This document shows positions 14,141 through 14,911 of a stretch of 14,911 nt of DNA, piece by piece. Position numbers and translations under genes: made by a program. This DNA comes from Fidelibacterota bacterium (GTDB lineage Bacteria > Marinisomatota > Marinisomatia > SCGC-AAA003-L08 > GCA-002719095). The notes below the pieces were generated by a model. It searched no databases. It had not been told where the DNA came from and was given only the letters and a program-made list of their open reading frames with translations. The stretch spans positions 1 to 14,911 of the forward strand of contig PAHI01000069.1 of assembly GCA_002705575.1 (NCBI GenBank), read 5' to 3'. Each line of letters opens with the position of its first letter. Position 1 is the first letter of the stretch.

Positions 14141-14392
14141 GCGAAATAGAGTATTAATATATATATCTACCCTTATTTATCTCTTATATATGTTTATATA
14201 GTGTGAACTTGTCTTGAAAAATATAGATTTTGTTTTCTATAAAATCTGGTTGAACTTGTCTTGAAAATTCAATATGATTCAACCCCCCTACAGGCACATT
14301 GGCAGGGGCACATATAAACAAAAACATTCATACTCATTCTTAAATAATTTTTAAAAGTTTTGTATATTTTAATGCAAAAAAGGGAGAGTGTT
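14141..14392. other. AT-rich intergenic stretch
   Basis: I see no gene here. It contains a TA-rich run (14154-14200), the 17-bp direct repeats with hairpin described separately, and a weak inverted repeat CCCCT (14285-14289) / AGGGG (14304-14308). The last 20 bases carry the ribosome-binding site AGGGAGAG for the next gene. Confidence 0.5.
14204..14267. repeat. 17-bp direct repeats flanking a hairpin
   Basis: TGAACTTGTCTTGAAAA is present at 14204-14220 and, without a mismatch, at 14251-14267, 47 bases apart. Between them AGATTTT (14225-14231) and AAAATCT (14241-14247) can form a 7-bp stem with a 9-base loop. It could be a regulatory binding site pair for the next gene or the scar of a small mobile element; nothing decides between these. 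Confidence 0.7.
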
Positions 14393-14911
14393 ATGAGGAA
14401 GATTATTTTAATGTGTTTATTTGGCTTTATGTTTAGTCAGGTAAAGTTGGAAACAAGAGTGTATGAATTTAATATTAATTTGACAAATGGTGAAACTGAG
14501 TTTGATTTTGATATAGAAGAAATAACAGGTCACGATTTATCCTATGCCGTATTTGAATTTGTTGGCATTGATGATTACACTTGGTTTGATTATGTTGATA
14601 TGGTTTATCAATGTGATAACATAGGATATTCAAGCGATGTTTTTACTTGGGAAGCTCCAGGTTTAATTAGCAACTCAGAATCACAGCTATACTTAAAAGA
14701 TTCAAATTGTACCCTAAGAAACACTACATCAAATACTTATTTTAATAGGGTTTTATACTTATCAATCACTGCCGAATTCCCTGAGGAAGATACAGGCTAC
14801 ATTGAAGAAGGTTTTGACTTTTGTTTAGCCTCAGGCAATAACTTGGTTGCATTCCCTTGCAAAGACCCAGTAAGTGTAAATACAGCTCTTCCCGACCTTG
14901 CACAATCTGAG
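14393..14911 (+). CDS. secreted protein, N-terminal part (C-terminus beyond window)
   Basis: The 173 visible residues start with a short signal peptide (MRKIILMCLFGFMFSQ, cleavage near S15-Q16) and continue as a beta-rich, acidic, extracellular-looking domain. It has four cysteines (C74, C106, C144, C156) that could form disulfides. The segment SGNNLVAFPCKDPVSVNTALP (148-167) resembles the 'NLISF..D.S....LP' module that I recall in many secreted, dockerin-bearing proteins of Marinimicrobia-like bacteria. The frame is open to the right edge. AGGGAGAG lies about six bases before the ATG. It may belong to the same class of exported proteins as the selenoprotein at 9901; the missing C-terminus would show whether it has a dockerin or a secretion tail. 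Confidence 0.75.
   Translation, partial: MRKIILMCLFGFMFSQVKLETRVYEFNINLTNGETEFDFDIEEITGHDLSYAVFEFVGIDDYTWFDYVDMVYQCDNIGYSSDVFTWEAPGLISNSESQLYLKDSNCTLRNTTSNTYFNRVLYLSITAEFPEEDTGYIEEGFDFCLASGNNLVAFPCKDPVSVNTALPDLAQSE

Noticed and set aside
14285..14308. Terminator from CCCCT/AGGGG inverted repeat
   Set aside because: The stem is only 5 bp with a 14-base loop and no T-tract follows.

Overview
The window looks like chromosomal DNA of a low-G+C, probably marine, free-living bacterium of the FCB group. Candidatus Marinimicrobia (SAR406) is my best guess, from recall and not from a search. The hints are the fused E1 alpha-beta 2-oxoacid dehydrogenase, secreted proteins carrying dockerin-type repeats and short '-SQ' style signal peptides, an FadL/PorV-like 'NPAGLA' barrel segment, and a nickel superoxide dismutase with its own maturation protease. 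No transposase, integrase or CRISPR array is visible.

Left part (1-7272, all on the minus strand): a compact, probably co-transcribed set. In order of transcription it reads: lysine 6-dehydrogenase-like enzyme, endonuclease III (nth), QueD/PTPS-like protein, dihydrolipoamide dehydrogenase (lpdA), octanoyltransferase (lipB), fused E1 alpha-beta, and the E2 acyltransferase, which runs off the left edge. Several junctions overlap by 4-7 bases. The last four genes supply a whole 2-oxoacid dehydrogenase complex plus the first enzyme of its lipoylation. The E1 resembles the branched-chain type.

Middle (7365-11166, plus strand): a long SppA-type S49 protease whose N-terminal third looks like an outer-membrane beta-barrel, followed by the most interesting gene of the window. 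This is a secreted protein interrupted by an in-frame TGA at 10738-10740. Both halves are in the same frame and belong to one thioredoxin-like domain, and the TGA falls exactly where a redox UxxC motif is expected. A small hairpin follows at SECIS distance. I read it as a selenoprotein of 421 residues with a dockerin module and a C-terminal domain resembling the N-terminal domain of animal selenoprotein P.

Oxidative-stress operon (11256-12997, plus): typical 2-Cys peroxiredoxin, nickel superoxide dismutase (sodN), its S26-type maturation protease (sodX, TTG start) and a small four-helix membrane protein. SodN turns superoxide into peroxide, and the peroxiredoxin can remove the peroxide. A TATAAT box and a 15-bp palindrome lie upstream.

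Right end (13027-14911): two tandem serine tRNAs (anticodons TGA and GCT) closed by a strong rho-independent terminator. Then come an intergenic stretch with short direct repeats, an unrecognised 222-residue gene, a second intergenic stretch with 17-bp direct repeats around a hairpin, and the start of another secreted protein cut by the right edge.
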